Made by a program: the position numbers and the translations under genes | In this document: piece after piece, positions 1 to 8,586 of the stretch | How positions within the stretch are numbered: the stretch's first letter is position 1 | How the letters are laid out: the number at the start of each line of letters is the position of its first letter | Assembly: GCF_012927045.1 (NCBI RefSeq) | Contig: NZ_JABBFW010000017.1 | Coordinates: 1 to 64,000 of the forward strand | Origin: Azohydromonas caseinilytica | Lineage (GTDB): Bacteria; Pseudomonadota; Gammaproteobacteria; Burkholderiales; Burkholderiaceae_C | Direction: 5' to 3' | DNA: 64,000 nucleotides | Notes under the pieces: generated by a model | Databases searched by the model: none | The model's input: only the letters and a program-made list of their open reading frames with translations | What the model was told of the DNA's origin: nothing

Positions 1-95
1 ACAACCGCCAGCGCCGCCATAGCCGGCTGGGCAACGTGGCGCCAGCGGTCTTTGCGCGACAACATTTCCACAACGAAGGGGCGCGGGCGGCTTAA
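1..95 (+). mobile_element. IS3-type transposase (OrfB), C-terminal end only
   Basis: A reading frame open from the window edge (codons from base 3) ends at TAA 93-95. Its last 30 residues run NRQRRHSRLGNVAPAVF and so on, the typical tail of an IS3-family OrfB, where a Tyr-Asn-x-x-R-x-H segment and a P-A-x-F segment close the integrase core. The rest of the element lies outside the window. The gene is too short here for family assignment below IS3. Confidence 0.65.
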
Positions 96-370
96 AAGTC
101 GCTGTCCACTCTTGTCAGGACACCTCACGTGGGCAGCTTTCCGGCCCCCAAACGCGGCCGAACCATCTTGCTGCAAGTCCTTGCCGCACTTGGGGAAGCC
201 GCCACAGCGTTGCGGTCGGCCTGAATCGGTACTCGAATAGGAACCTCAGATTAGTGCGCTTATCCGAGAGCCTTGAATGCTCTGCCGGTTTGATGAACGC
301 GGTGGAAACGGTGGAGCAAAAGGCGGCCTTGCTTGCCTTGCCCTGTCTTGCCTATCGGACTGCGAGCGCC
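96..370. other. Gene-free stretch after the IS3 end
   Basis: No convincing coding frame on either strand. The right terminal repeat of the IS3-type element presumably lies just after base 95, but the partner end is outside the window, so it cannot be delimited. The remainder is high-GC spacer up to the 3' end of the pirin gene. Confidence 0.4.
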
Positions 371-1090
371 TTATGGAAGGTCGAACCACAGCCAAGCGGC
401 CGCCGTCATGGGCTTGATGACGAGGTGGCGAACCGTGGCCAGTTGCAGCGCATTGCCGCCACGCAGTTCCAGCGTCGTGGCCCCTGCCTCCGCGTCTACT
501 TCCACGATGCCTTCGAGCAGTTGCAGCCAGCCGAATCGTCCTGGCGTCAGGGTATATGCACACTGGGTCCTTGGTCCGGCCCGACTGGCCCAGATCCGTA
601 CCGGCGCCCGAAGGTGCAGTGTCTCCTCGAGTTCACCAGGGCCTACGATCAGACGGGGCCGAGTCGATCCAGGCTGGAGGGCTCCGCGCAGCAGTTGGTA
701 GCGCGGTGGCGCGCCGTTGGCGTCGGCATGCAACCCGATCTGGAAGAGATGGGTCGGCACGTCCGGCGACGGATTGCGCTCGGCGTGGCGAATGCCGGAG
801 CCGGCGCTGATGAACTGCACGTCGCCCGCATGCAGCAGTTCCCGATGGCCGGCAGAGTCGGAATGCTCGAGCGTACCGGCCAGCATGAACGTCAGGATGT
901 CGAAGTGGTCGTGCGCATGCTTTGGGAATCCGGAGCCGCCGGCGATCACGTCCTCGTTGATGACCCGCAGGGCACGGAAGCCCATTCTGGTCGGGTCATT
1001 GAAGCTGCCAAACGAGAACGTGTGGTGCGCGTCGAGCCAACCGGTCTTGGTTCGCCCTCTCGCATGCCGGTCATGGAAGACATCTGCCAC
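371..1090 (-). CDS. Pirin family protein (cupin; quercetin-dioxygenase-like)
   Basis: 239-aa cytosolic bicupin of the pirin/YhhW family. Family landmarks are visible in order: the N-terminal RGRTKTGWLDAHHTFSFGS segment, the metal-binding cupin motif with HAHDHFDILTF (His pair) and the GDVQFISAGSGIRHAE segment (third His and Glu), then a weaker second cupin. Some family members oxidise quercetin with a bound metal; others act as redox sensors, so substrate is unknown. I chose the GTG at 1088-1090 because a GGAGG lies nine bases upstream; the frame is open further 5' but the extra residues do not fit the family. It stands alone, with a metallo-beta-lactamase remnant upstream on the same strand. 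Confidence 0.88.
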   Translation of the reverse strand: MADVFHDRHARGRTKTGWLDAHHTFSFGSFNDPTRMGFRALRVINEDVIAGGSGFPKHAHDHFDILTFMLAGTLEHSDSAGHRELLHAGDVQFISAGSGIRHAERNPSPDVPTHLFQIGLHADANGAPPRYQLLRGALQPGSTRPRLIVGPGELEETLHLRAPVRIWASRAGPRTQCAYTLTPGRFGWLQLLEGIVEVDAEAGATTLELRGGNALQLATVRHLVIKPMTAAAWLWFDLP

Positions 1091-1202
1091 AGCTCGACAC
1101 CTCCAAGGCACTGCGCCGGGCAGGCAAGCGTGGCGCATACGACTCGATGCAGACCAGCTTGCTTCTTCGGCGCCGACTGCAGGGCACGTTGCGACCCTGC
1201 CT

Positions 1203-1700
1203 TCAGATCTCCATCAGATCACGTCCGACGACGACAGGCCCGCCGTAGTGCCGGCGCACCCCGTCGGTCCACATCGCGTCGGTGATCGAGTCGTCGTCAC
1301 CGGGTACGAAACGCGACAGCACCAGCGTCTTCACGCCGGCGGCGGTGGCCACGCGGCCCACGTCCTCGGGCACGGTGTGGCTGTCCATCATGTGCTTGCG
1401 CAGCGTCACCGCGTTGGGCACGCGCGCCAGCAGCCGGTCGATGCCGGGCTCGTACAGGATCTCGTGGATCAGCACGTCGGCGCCTCGGGACAACTCGATC
1501 AACTCGGGCGAGTACGTGGTGTCGCCCGAGACGACGATCGAGCGGTCGGCCGTGTCGAAGCGAAAGGCGTAAGCCTGTTCGATGGGCGGATGGCGCACGC
1601 GAGCGGCGGTGACCGTCACGTCGGCGTTGCGCAGTACCAGCCCCGGGCGGTCGATCTCGTGCGCCACCAGCAGCCGGAAATGCACACCGCCGACCGCTGC
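1203..1700 (-). pseudogene. Metallo-beta-lactamase fold hydrolase, C-terminal fragment
   Basis: The frame ends at 1203 and encodes the C-terminal part of a ribonuclease Z-like MBL protein: a SGDTTYSPELIELSRGADVLIHE segment (second metal Asp and a His-Glu pair), DSHTVPEDVGRVA and LSRFVPGDD. The N-terminal half with the HxHxDH zinc motif is absent; upstream of about 1700 the frame no longer resembles the family and soon meets the dodecin gene on the other strand. I read it as a truncated remnant, not a working enzyme. The frame itself stays open to 1826, so an expressed small protein cannot be excluded. Confidence 0.6.
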
Positions 1701-1824
1701 TGCGCACTTGAGGCGGATGCCGCCGGAACCGGCAGGCAGCTTGCCCTGATGGGTGACCGCGACTCGCCGGTGCCTGCCTTCGCAAGGCTGCCGTAGACCA
1801 ATCCCGCGGCCAGGAGAACAACGC

Positions 1825-2091
1825 ATGTCGAACCACGTCTACAAGCTCATCGACTTGGTGGGCTCATCCACCGCCGGCACTGACGATGCCATCCGCAACG
1901 CCATCGAGACCGCTGCGCTCACGCTGCGCCACATCGACTGGTTCGAGGTCGTGGAAACGCGGGGCCATGTGGTGGATGGCCGCATCAGCCACTACCAGGT
2001 CACGCTCAAGGTCGGGTTTAGGCTGGCGCCTGAAGAGGAGGGTGGCGCAAACGCGGGTAGCGACATCGGTATCGTCGCCGGCAGGGCCTGA
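1825..2091 (+). CDS. Dodecin family flavin-binding protein
   Basis: 88 aa. It matches dodecin, a small protein that forms hollow dodecamers storing or buffering flavin (or CoA) in the cytosol. Visible features are the MSNHVYKLIDLVGSS start, the alpha helix with DDAIRNAIETAA, the flavin-stacking Trp in RHIDWFEVVETRG and the strand ending YQVTLKVGFRL. The usual dodecin is about 66-70 residues; this one carries about 18 extra C-terminal residues rich in Glu and Gly. The ATG has AGGAG about eight bases upstream. No operon partner: the neighbours are on the other strand or far downstream. Confidence 0.9.
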   Translation: MSNHVYKLIDLVGSSTAGTDDAIRNAIETAALTLRHIDWFEVVETRGHVVDGRISHYQVTLKVGFRLAPEEEGGANAGSDIGIVAGRA

Positions 2092-2704
2092 GGCCACTGC
2101 TGCGCCTCAATGATCAATCTTTCCCATCGCCGCCGGCTCCGCAACGACCGGCGCTTCTTTCGCTGGCCAGCGAGCAACGGCATGTCAGGCCTGCTCGGCG
2201 TGCCCGTGAGAGCAAGGCAATTGGATTGCTCAACAGACGTGACGCGCCCCCCCCGCTGGGCAGCGGCGCCGCCAGCCCTGACTCGGGAGGGGCCGCGTTG
2301 GAGTGGGCTGCATCGGGCACGGGAGGATCGCCCAACCGGCTTGCCGTGATGCCGCCCCAGGCCTGCCTGGCCTGAACCACTTGCCGCCGGCGGGCGCTTT
2401 TTCCCGGCGCCGCACAAGACTGCGCTGGTTTCCAATGAATCAGAAATTAACCGGGCTGCTTGAATTCCGTATGGATCAGCGTCGTGCTTGGCGAAATCGC
2501 TGTTCCGCTTTTAGGGGCGCGTGCACCGGTTAACGATCAGCGTGGCGAAATCGAGACGGCCTGAAGCAAACACCCCGGCCTGCAATACGATGACACGCCA
2601 CTTCATGAGCCATTTTCCAGGCAAGGCTTGCCAATAGGGGCGTGGATCGAGAATCGCTGACCCGGCTTGAGAGCGGCATCGGAAATTACTGTTGGAGGTT
2701 TGCA
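2092..2704. other. Intergenic region with no gene found
   Basis: About 610 bases between dodecin and the EpsL-like gene. Several frames are open, as expected at this GC content, but none has a recognisable motif, a good ribosome-binding site and a stable composition together. A run of eight C residues occurs near 2249. GC falls towards 2430-2630, consistent with promoter DNA for the gene that begins at 2708. Confidence 0.4.
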
Positions 2705-2707
2705 GTG

Positions 2708-3952
2708 ATGGCGTCAATGCAAGGCGTGCGCCTGTGGTGCGCAGGAGGAGTTTTCTTGCTGCTGGCGGCTGCGGCGCAGGCTCAGACGAGCCCATATTAT
2801 CTGGGGGCTGCCGTATCGCGCAGCCACGATTCCAACATATTTCGTTTGCCGCAGACATTGGGGCCGCAATCGGATTCCTTCACAACCCGATCCGCATTGG
2901 CCGGCCTGGACAAGCCTCTCGGGCGCCAGCGGATATTCACGGATATTGCGGTGCGTCAGCAACGTTTTGGCCGCCTGCAGGAGCTCGACAATACGGGCCA
3001 TGGCGCCACTGCTGGGCTGGACTGGGAAACCGTGGGGCGGTTTTCCGGCCAGGTGAAGGCCGGCACCGACAAGTCGCTGGCCTCGTACGGTTCGCCCTTT
3101 GCCGCGTCCGCCCTGCACGAGCGCAACATCCAGCGCGAGAGAACCTTCAATGCCAGCGTGCAGCGCGGCACGGTGCGCAGCACGCTGCAGCCGTTCGTGG
3201 CCTACAACGCCCGCAAGACCGAGTATTCCGCGCCGGCCTACCGCTTCCGCGACAACGAGCGGCGCGGCTTGCGCGCCGGGGTTCGTTGGCGGCCCAGCGA
3301 CCGTCTGACCGTGGGCGCCGCGGCGGTCGGTGCCCGAGGCAAGTATCCGTATCCGCGCGTCAGGACGACGGCACAGGCGTTGCCCGACGAGTACACCAGC
3401 CGCGGCATGGAGTTCACCGGCGACTGGAGCGTCTCCGGTGCGAGCCGGCTCGACGGCCGCATCGCCTACGAGCAGCGCCGTTACGAGTTGGCCAGCCGGC
3501 GCGATTTCTCGGGCCTCAACGGACTGCTGCGCTGGCAATGGCAGCCCACGGGCAAGCTCGCGTTCACCACCTCGCTGCTGCGCGACGCGGACGACAGCGA
3601 TCGCTTCGTCGGTACCGACGTGACGGACCTGGCACAGGCCGGCTCGAGGGTCACCAACTCGGCCATGGTGGATGGCACCTGGAGTGTGACGGCCAAGGTC
3701 AGCGTCAATGCCAAGGTCCGCTACAGCAAGCGCAAGCTGGTCAACCCGTCGGTGGACGCCTCGGGGGGAGTGCAGAACCTCCAAGGCAGCGATACGACCC
3801 GCCTGTCCAGCGTAGGGCTCACGTGGGCGGCCACGCGCAACCTCTCCGCCGGCTGCAATCTGGGGCGCCAATCACGCAGCACCGATTCCAGCTTGAGCTT
3901 TCCGTTCAAGGCCAGCACGGTGAACTGCGAGGTACAGGCGCTGCTCCGCTGA
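2708..3952 (+). CDS. EpsL-like outer membrane beta-barrel protein
   Basis: 414 aa. An N-terminal signal peptide (hydrophobic core VFLLLAAAAQAQT, cleavage probably after AQA) is followed by alternating strand-like segments typical of a beta-barrel, starting SPYYLGAAVSRSHDSNIFR. This is the pattern of the EpsL/putative exopolysaccharide operon outer-membrane family of betaproteobacteria, which is thought to form a polymer-export channel. A GGAGG at 2694-2698 precedes both a GTG (2705) and the ATG (2708); I use the ATG. No exopolysaccharide synthesis genes are visible nearby, so here it is isolated and its role in polymer export is inference from family. Confidence 0.72.
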   Translation: MASMQGVRLWCAGGVFLLLAAAAQAQTSPYYLGAAVSRSHDSNIFRLPQTLGPQSDSFTTRSALAGLDKPLGRQRIFTDIAVRQQRFGRLQELDNTGHGATAGLDWETVGRFSGQVKAGTDKSLASYGSPFAASALHERNIQRERTFNASVQRGTVRSTLQPFVAYNARKTEYSAPAYRFRDNERRGLRAGVRWRPSDRLTVGAAAVGARGKYPYPRVRTTAQALPDEYTSRGMEFTGDWSVSGASRLDGRIAYEQRRYELASRRDFSGLNGLLRWQWQPTGKLAFTTSLLRDADDSDRFVGTDVTDLAQAGSRVTNSAMVDGTWSVTAKVSVNAKVRYSKRKLVNPSVDASGGVQNLQGSDTTRLSSVGLTWAATRNLSAGCNLGRQSRSTDSSLSFPFKASTVNCEVQALLR

Positions 3953-4205
3953 GCCGCGATATTCATCGCAAGCACCACACACTCGGGCACACCGGCACCG
4001 ATCGAAGCAAGCCGTGGGACGAGCGCAGCCACAGCGCCCAGCCCCGGGCCCTTGCTGGCGTTCGTCGACACGGGGCCCGCCTGACTACCGGCTGGCCGGG
4101 TAGTGATCGCTGCGGTGCCCGACGACGGCGTTGGCGTCCGGAGCCGCATGATGGTGGCAACGCCGGCCCGGCCGCCATACGCCGCGGGTTGGGTGCCAGG
4201 CGGGC

Positions 4206-4785
4206 CTACTGCGCGGTGCCTGTCACGCAGCGGGCCAGCTCGCGCAGCAGGGCGCCGCCGTCGCCGTGCCAGGCACTACCGTGCATGCACGCCAGCGTGC
4301 GCGGCCGCTCAGCCGCGAGCCGCTGCAGCGTCGCCGCGGTCTGCGGCGCATGGGCGAAGTCGTCCAGCACCTGCCGGAACGCCTCGCTCGGGCCCAGGAT
4401 GTCGGCTTCGCTGCGCGCCGGCCCGCCGCTGCCCGGCTGGGTGAAGAGGTCGCCGCAGAAGAAGGTGCGCGTGCTTGTGTCCATCATCAGCCCGCATTCC
4501 CAGCCGTGGGGCGTGTGCGGCGTGCCGAACCAGCGTACGGTGTGGCGGCCCAGCGTCAGGTCCTCGCCATCGGCCAGCGCCCGCGGCGGCCGGTCGGCGA
4601 GATCCTCCATCGATACCATCGCCGCGATGCGGCCGCACAGCGGCTGGGCCTGCGGGGCGACGGCCAGGAACTCGTTCATGGCGCCGCACTCGTCGGCCTC
4701 GACGTGCGACAGGGCCACGTAGCGCAGCCGCTGCAGCGGCAGCACGCGCTCTCGGCAAGCGGTGCCAACGCCGCGCATGCAGCAC
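4206..4785 (-). pseudogene. MBL-fold protein (flavodiiron-type oxygen/NO domain), N-terminally truncated
   Basis: Reading on the minus strand, residues resembling an ODP-like MBL protein run from about 4770 to the stop at 4206: LSHVEADECGAMNEFL (the HxExDE metal motif in modified context), TPHTPHGWECGLMMD, FFCGDLFTQPG and MHGSAWHGDGG near the end. The preceding N-terminal third is missing; upstream of 4785 the same frame translates the antisense of the YciI remnant. The gene therefore lost its start in a deletion that also removed the start of its divergent neighbour. Confidence 0.65.
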
Positions 4786-4802
4786 TCCTGCGCCCAGGAC
4801 GG

Positions 4803-5155
4803 TCCAAGGGTGTGCGCGTGCGTGCTTCCGGCAGCCAGCGCACCGTGACCGACGGTCCCGCCGCCGAGGCCAAGGCGCTGATCGCCGGCTTCTGGATCTG
4901 GGAAGTGGAGTCGATGCAGGAAGCGATCGAGTGGGTCAGGTGTTGCCCGATCCTGATGAAAGGCAAGTCGGAGATCGAGATGCGACAGGTCTTCGGAGTC
5001 GAGGACTTCGGCGACGAGGCCTCCACGCCGGAGTTTCGCGAGCGCGAAGAGCGTCTGCGCGCGATCGCTCACCAGCGCGGGGCCTGGGTCGTCTACGTGC
5101 AGGCCGACTACGGTGACGATCCGGCCATCGCTCTATACGACAAGCCACATGCGGC
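4803..5155 (+). pseudogene. YciI/DGPF family protein, N-terminally truncated
   Basis: The frame encodes the C-terminal two thirds of a YCII-related protein: KGVRVRASGSQRTVTDGP (the DGPF signature as DGPA), then EAKALIAGFWIWEVESM, EAIEWVRCCP and EIEMRQVFGVEDFGDE. The family start, about 50 residues with MRYMLIIK-like strand, is missing; the frame instead runs 5' through the antisense of the MBL remnant. The frame stays open to 5252, past the 3' end of nsrR on the other strand. Family members are small dimeric alpha/beta proteins often linked to sigma factors; nothing like that is nearby. Confidence 0.6.
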
Positions 5156-5623
5156 TCAGGTGACCGGGACAGTCGACTCGGGCAGCGAGCGGTGGAACTC
5201 CAGGGCCTGCACCAGGGCAGGGCGGTTGGCCATCACGTCGGCCAGCGTGTAGCGGTCCAGGACCCCGTGAAACGCCTGCACGGCTTGCGCGAGCACATCC
5301 TGGAGCCCGCAGCAGCCCGAAACGATGCAGTGGCCGCCACCCGCCTCGAAGCACTCCGCAGGCACCGCGCTGCCTTCCGTGTCGCGCACGACCTGCCCGA
5401 GGCGGATGTCCCCGGGCTGCATGGCCAGCGTCATGCCGCCGCCCTTGCCCCGGATGGTGGCAATCCAGCCCTGCCTGCCCAGGAAGTGCACGACCTTGAC
5501 GAGATGGTGCTCGGAGATGCCGAAGGCGGTGGCGATTTCCGCGATGGTGGACTTGCGGCCCGAGTTCGCGGCCAGGTACATCAGCACGCGCAGGCTGTAG
5601 TCGGTGAAGGCGGTGAGCTTCAT
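5156..5623 (-). CDS. nsrR: Rrf2 family nitric-oxide-sensing repressor NsrR
   Basis: 155 aa. The start MKLTAFTDYSLRVLMYLA and the winged helix-turn-helix (about residues 25-60, with GISEHHLVKVVHFLGRQGW) are those of Rrf2 proteins. Three cysteines, C91, C99 and C104 (C105 adjacent), are placed like the Fe-S ligands of NsrR, a repressor that releases DNA when NO attacks its cluster. It lies 67 bases downstream of the NO reductase gene on the same strand, separated by a strong terminator, so it may be expressed partly by read-through or from its own weak promoter. Two palindromes in this window (8316-8336 and 10208-10230) look like its operators. Confidence 0.87.
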   Translation of the reverse strand: MKLTAFTDYSLRVLMYLAANSGRKSTIAEIATAFGISEHHLVKVVHFLGRQGWIATIRGKGGGMTLAMQPGDIRLGQVVRDTEGSAVPAECFEAGGGHCIVSGCCGLQDVLAQAVQAFHGVLDRYTLADVMANRPALVQALEFHRSLPESTVPVT

Positions 5624-5655
5624 GGCGGGTTGCCCGGTGTGTTCCTGGTTCTGAT

Positions 5656-5682
5656 GTGAAAAAGGAGGGCTGGGGCCCTCCC
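5656..5682 (-). terminator. Rho-independent terminator after norB
   Basis: On the minus strand a perfect 7-bp stem GGAGGGC / GCCCTCC with a CCCA loop is followed by TTTTT. It begins nine bases after the norB stop and lies before nsrR, so it should end or attenuate transcripts reading from norB into nsrR. Confidence 0.85.
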
Positions 5683-5690
5683 TTGCGGAC

Positions 5691-7967
5691 CTACCGCTCG
5701 ACCGCGGCCACGGGCAGGGGCGGCACCGGCGCCCCGCGCCTGGCCGCCGGCCGCAGCAGACGCCAGGCGTACAGCGCCAGGCACACGCTGCCCGCGGCGA
5801 ACACGACGTCACCGGGCACGCGCAGCCACACCAGGGTTTCCATCACGGTGGAGTGGATGACTTCCGGCGAACGGGCGTACCACAGGCCCTTGCTGATGCT
5901 GGCCCAGGCCTGGTAGACGCCCGCGGGCAGCAGCGACAGGAACACCATCATCGCCAGGCCCGCGTTGAGGCCCCAGAAGGCGGGCTTGAGCAGCCGGTCC
6001 GCATGCAGCGAGCGCTCGAAGAGCCCGCGCAGGCAGAACAGCATCAGCCCGATGCCCAGCATGCCGTAGACGCCGAACAGCGCCGCGTGGCCATGGGCCG
6101 CCGTCATGTTCAAGCCCTGCACGTAGTACAGCGCCGCGGGCGGGTTGATGGCGAAGCCCAGCAGGCCCGCGCCCACCGTGTTCCAGAAGCCCACGGCGAC
6201 GAAGCACAGGATGGGCCACTTGTAGGCATCGAGCCAGGGCACCGAGCGCGAGCGGCGGTACGTCTGCATCGCCTCCAGCCCGATGAGGGTGAGGGGCACG
6301 ACTTCCAGGGCCGAGAACACGGCGCCCACGGCGATCACGGAGGTCGGCGTGCCGGTGAAGTACAGGTGGTGCAGCGTGCCCAGGATGCCGCCGAAGAGAA
6401 ACACGATGGTTTCGGCCACGATGGCGCGGTTGGCGCTGGCCGGGCGCACCAGGCCCAGGTTGGTGAAGATCAGGGCGATGACGGCAGTGGCGAACACCTC
6501 GAAGAAGCCCTCGACCCACAGGTGCACCAGCCACCAGCGCCAGTACTCGATCATGGAGTAGTGGGTGTGCTGGCCCCAGGTCAGCGACGTGGCGTAGAAG
6601 CCGCCGATGCAGGTCGCCGACAGGAACACCATGGCGATGAGGCCGCGGCTCTCCGACGGCCGCTTGAGCGCCGGCCACAGGGCGCGGCCCAGCAGAAACA
6701 CCCAGAACAGCAGGCCCACGAACAGCAGCAGCTGCCATACGCGGCCCATGCTGGTGAACTCCAGCCCCTGGTTGCCCAGCCAGAACGAGAAGTCCGTGCC
6801 CCGGTGCTGGAGCGTGCCCAGCCAGCCGGTGAGGGTCGAGCCCAGCACCACGACGATGAGCGCCCAGAACAGCGCATCCACACCGAGCTTCTGCAACCTG
6901 GGCTCGCGGCCCGAGAGCAGCGGCGCGATGTACAGGCCCGTGGCGAGCCATGCCGTGGCGATCCAGAAAATGCCGACCTGCGTGTGGATGGTGCGGCTGG
7001 TGACGTAGGGCAGTACCTCGGCCAGCGGGATGCCGAAGAAGGCCTGGCCCTCCACCGCGTAGTGCGCGGTGATGGCGCCCATGGCGATCTGCAGCAGCAT
7101 CAGGCCGATGACCACGAAGAAGTACTTGCGCGTGGCCTTCATCGAGGGCGTGGCCTTGAGGCCCAGGAACGGGTCGGCCTTGGGCGGCTGGGCCTCCTCC
7201 TCGTGCTGGTCGCGGCCGTGCAGCCACAGCATCGCGGCGATGCCCGCCAGCAGCAGGATGATGCTCACCATCGACCACATCGCCGCCGACGTCGACATCG
7301 TGTTGCCCACCAGCGGCTCGTGCGGCCAGTTGCTGGTGTAGGACAGGCCCGTCTCGCCCGGGCGGTCCGTGCTGGCGGCCCACGACGACCAGAAGAAGAA
7401 GGCGGCCAGCGCCTGCCGGTCGGCCTGCTCGGGCAGCGCGCCCTCGACCATCGCGTACTGCTCGCGCAGCGCGGCCAGCGATGCGTCGCTGCCGAAGAGC
7501 GCCTCGTAGTGGCTGGCGACCTCGCGGATGGCCTGCGCGCGCTCGCTCGACACCTTCACGGCACCGCTGGCCTCGTCATAGGTGTTGCGGCGCATCTCGG
7601 TGCGAACCTGCGCGTCCACCACCGCCCTGGCGTCATCGCCAAGGGCCTGGCCGCCGCTGTGCTGCGCGGCGCGTATCTTCTGCAGCGCCACGGCCTCGCG
7701 GTGCAGCCAGTCGGCCGACCAGTCCGGCGCGACGTAGCTGCCGTGGCCCCAGACGGTGCCCAGCTGCTGGCCGCCCGCGGCCATCCAGGCCTGCTGGCCG
7801 CGCTGGATCTGCTCGCCGGTGAAGAGAACGTCACCTTGCGCGGTGGCGACCGACTTCGGGATGGGGGGTGCAAAGAGATAGATCTGCCATCCGAGGTACC
7901 CGAGAGCCCCGAAGGACAGGACGAAGATGAGGCCGAGCCATCGCCACAGCCTGCTGTTGGTCTTCAT
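5691..7967 (-). CDS. norB: Quinol-dependent nitric oxide reductase (single-subunit qNOR)
   Basis: 758 aa. Reduces 2 NO to N2O at the cytoplasmic membrane with electrons from quinol. The length and the N-terminal extension (GQQAWMAAGGQQLGTVWGHG and VAPDWSADWLHREA, residues about 55-95) mark the qNOR/NorZ form, which fuses a cytochrome-c-like but haem-free domain to the catalytic NorB part. About 14 hydrophobic segments follow, with conserved histidines in TRTIHTQVGIFW, THYSMIEYWRW, HLWVEGFFEVF, HHLYFTGTP and HGHAALFGVYG that should bind haem b, haem b3 and the non-haem iron. No norC is present, as expected. It lies 36 bases downstream of the DUF2249 gene, so both probably share the promoter at about 8330. 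Confidence 0.95.
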   Translation of the reverse strand: MKTNSRLWRWLGLIFVLSFGALGYLGWQIYLFAPPIPKSVATAQGDVLFTGEQIQRGQQAWMAAGGQQLGTVWGHGSYVAPDWSADWLHREAVALQKIRAAQHSGGQALGDDARAVVDAQVRTEMRRNTYDEASGAVKVSSERAQAIREVASHYEALFGSDASLAALREQYAMVEGALPEQADRQALAAFFFWSSWAASTDRPGETGLSYTSNWPHEPLVGNTMSTSAAMWSMVSIILLLAGIAAMLWLHGRDQHEEEAQPPKADPFLGLKATPSMKATRKYFFVVIGLMLLQIAMGAITAHYAVEGQAFFGIPLAEVLPYVTSRTIHTQVGIFWIATAWLATGLYIAPLLSGREPRLQKLGVDALFWALIVVVLGSTLTGWLGTLQHRGTDFSFWLGNQGLEFTSMGRVWQLLLFVGLLFWVFLLGRALWPALKRPSESRGLIAMVFLSATCIGGFYATSLTWGQHTHYSMIEYWRWWLVHLWVEGFFEVFATAVIALIFTNLGLVRPASANRAIVAETIVFLFGGILGTLHHLYFTGTPTSVIAVGAVFSALEVVPLTLIGLEAMQTYRRSRSVPWLDAYKWPILCFVAVGFWNTVGAGLLGFAINPPAALYYVQGLNMTAAHGHAALFGVYGMLGIGLMLFCLRGLFERSLHADRLLKPAFWGLNAGLAMMVFLSLLPAGVYQAWASISKGLWYARSPEVIHSTVMETLVWLRVPGDVVFAAGSVCLALYAWRLLRPAARRGAPVPPLPVAAVER

Positions 7968-8003
7968 GATTGATCCTGAAATGGGTGGAGGCTGCGGACA
8001 CGT

Positions 8004-8291
8004 TCACGCGCCGCCACAGGAGCCGCAGCAGCGACCGTCGCTGCGGGGCCGGGTGTGCCTGGTGATGCGCACTTGCCACACCTCGGGGCCGGTCTGCAGG
8101 TAGGCCCAGGTGAAGAGCCCGGGCTGCTCGGCCTGCAGCTGGTAGTACAGCGGCCGGGGATCGTGGTCGTTGACGATGTCCATGGACTGGGCATCGCCGA
8201 GCGCACCGAAGGTCTGGAAGATGAGGGGATGGCGCTCGCGAGGGGGGATGGTGCGAACGTCGATCGTCGTACCGGAGGTGGGCTGGGTCAT
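8004..8291 (-). CDS. DUF2249 domain protein
   Basis: 95 aa cytosolic protein. It carries the DUF2249 pattern: IDVRTIPPRERHPLIFQTF, LGDAQSMDIVNDHDPRPLYYQL and GLFTWAYLQTGPEVWQVRI, ending in a Cys-rich tail CCGSCGG that could hold a metal or Fe-S centre. DUF2249 proteins recur beside NO reductase and hemerythrin genes in denitrifying bacteria; the biochemical role is unknown. The ATG at 8289-8291 has GGAG five bases upstream. It is the first gene of the transcription unit with norB, right after an NsrR-like operator. Confidence 0.85.
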   Translation of the reverse strand: MTQPTSGTTIDVRTIPPRERHPLIFQTFGALGDAQSMDIVNDHDPRPLYYQLQAEQPGLFTWAYLQTGPEVWQVRITRHTRPRSDGRCCGSCGGA

Positions 8292-8315
8292 CAGGGCTCC
8301 GTGGTGGTTGGTTGA

Positions 8316-8336
8316 AGGTGTATTTCGGATGCACCT
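8316..8336. promoter_or_regulatory. Candidate NsrR operator upstream of DUF2249-norB
   Basis: The inverted repeat AGGTGTAT-N5-ATGCACCT fits the shape of the NsrR box (GATGyAT-N5-ATrCATC). It lies 25 bases upstream of the DUF2249 start codon, where bound NsrR would block transcription initiation. One arm differs from the other at one position. Binding is inferred from sequence and from the nsrR gene next door. Confidence 0.7.
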
Positions 8337-8364
8337 AATGTAGGAAGCCGACCTGCCCGGTTCC

Positions 8365-8378
8365 TTGAACCAGTTCAA
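8365..8378. promoter_or_regulatory. FNR/DNR-family box between norB operon and hemN
   Basis: TTGAA-CCAG-TTCAA is a perfect 14-bp palindrome in the spacing of FNR/DNR boxes (TTGAT-N4-ATCAA). Its centre (8371.5) is 45 bases upstream of the centre of the NsrR-like site; a start near 8330 would place it at about -41.5, the class II activator position. It is about 215 bases upstream of hemN, so control of that gene from here is less certain. Confidence 0.6.
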
Positions 8379-8586
8379 GAAACGCCAGCCTGCTGCGACT
8401 GCGGGCTACGCGTTGCCGTTTGCTGCCGAGCGGGCTGGAAAACGGGCGGATGCCCAGTGGCCAGACGTTGCCACGACCCGTGTCCTGGCCATTCAGCCCT
8501 TGCCTGGCCTGGGTCGCTCCATGCCGGGTGACTTGCGCTTGACCAATGTCAAGATGCCGGATGGGGGCGCAGGGGAACATGCGGCC

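Noticed and set aside
2692..4722. 676-codon open frame through the EpsL-like gene and beyond
   Set aside because: Frame-shifted reading of the beta-barrel gene that continues into antisense MBL sequence.
5853..7973. 706-codon open frame antisense to norB
   Set aside because: Shadow of the NO reductase gene; Gln/His/Arg-rich with no domain.
8365..8586. 74-codon N-terminal extension of hemN
   Set aside because: Covers the FNR-like palindrome and is not conserved in HemN; ATG at 8587 fits better.
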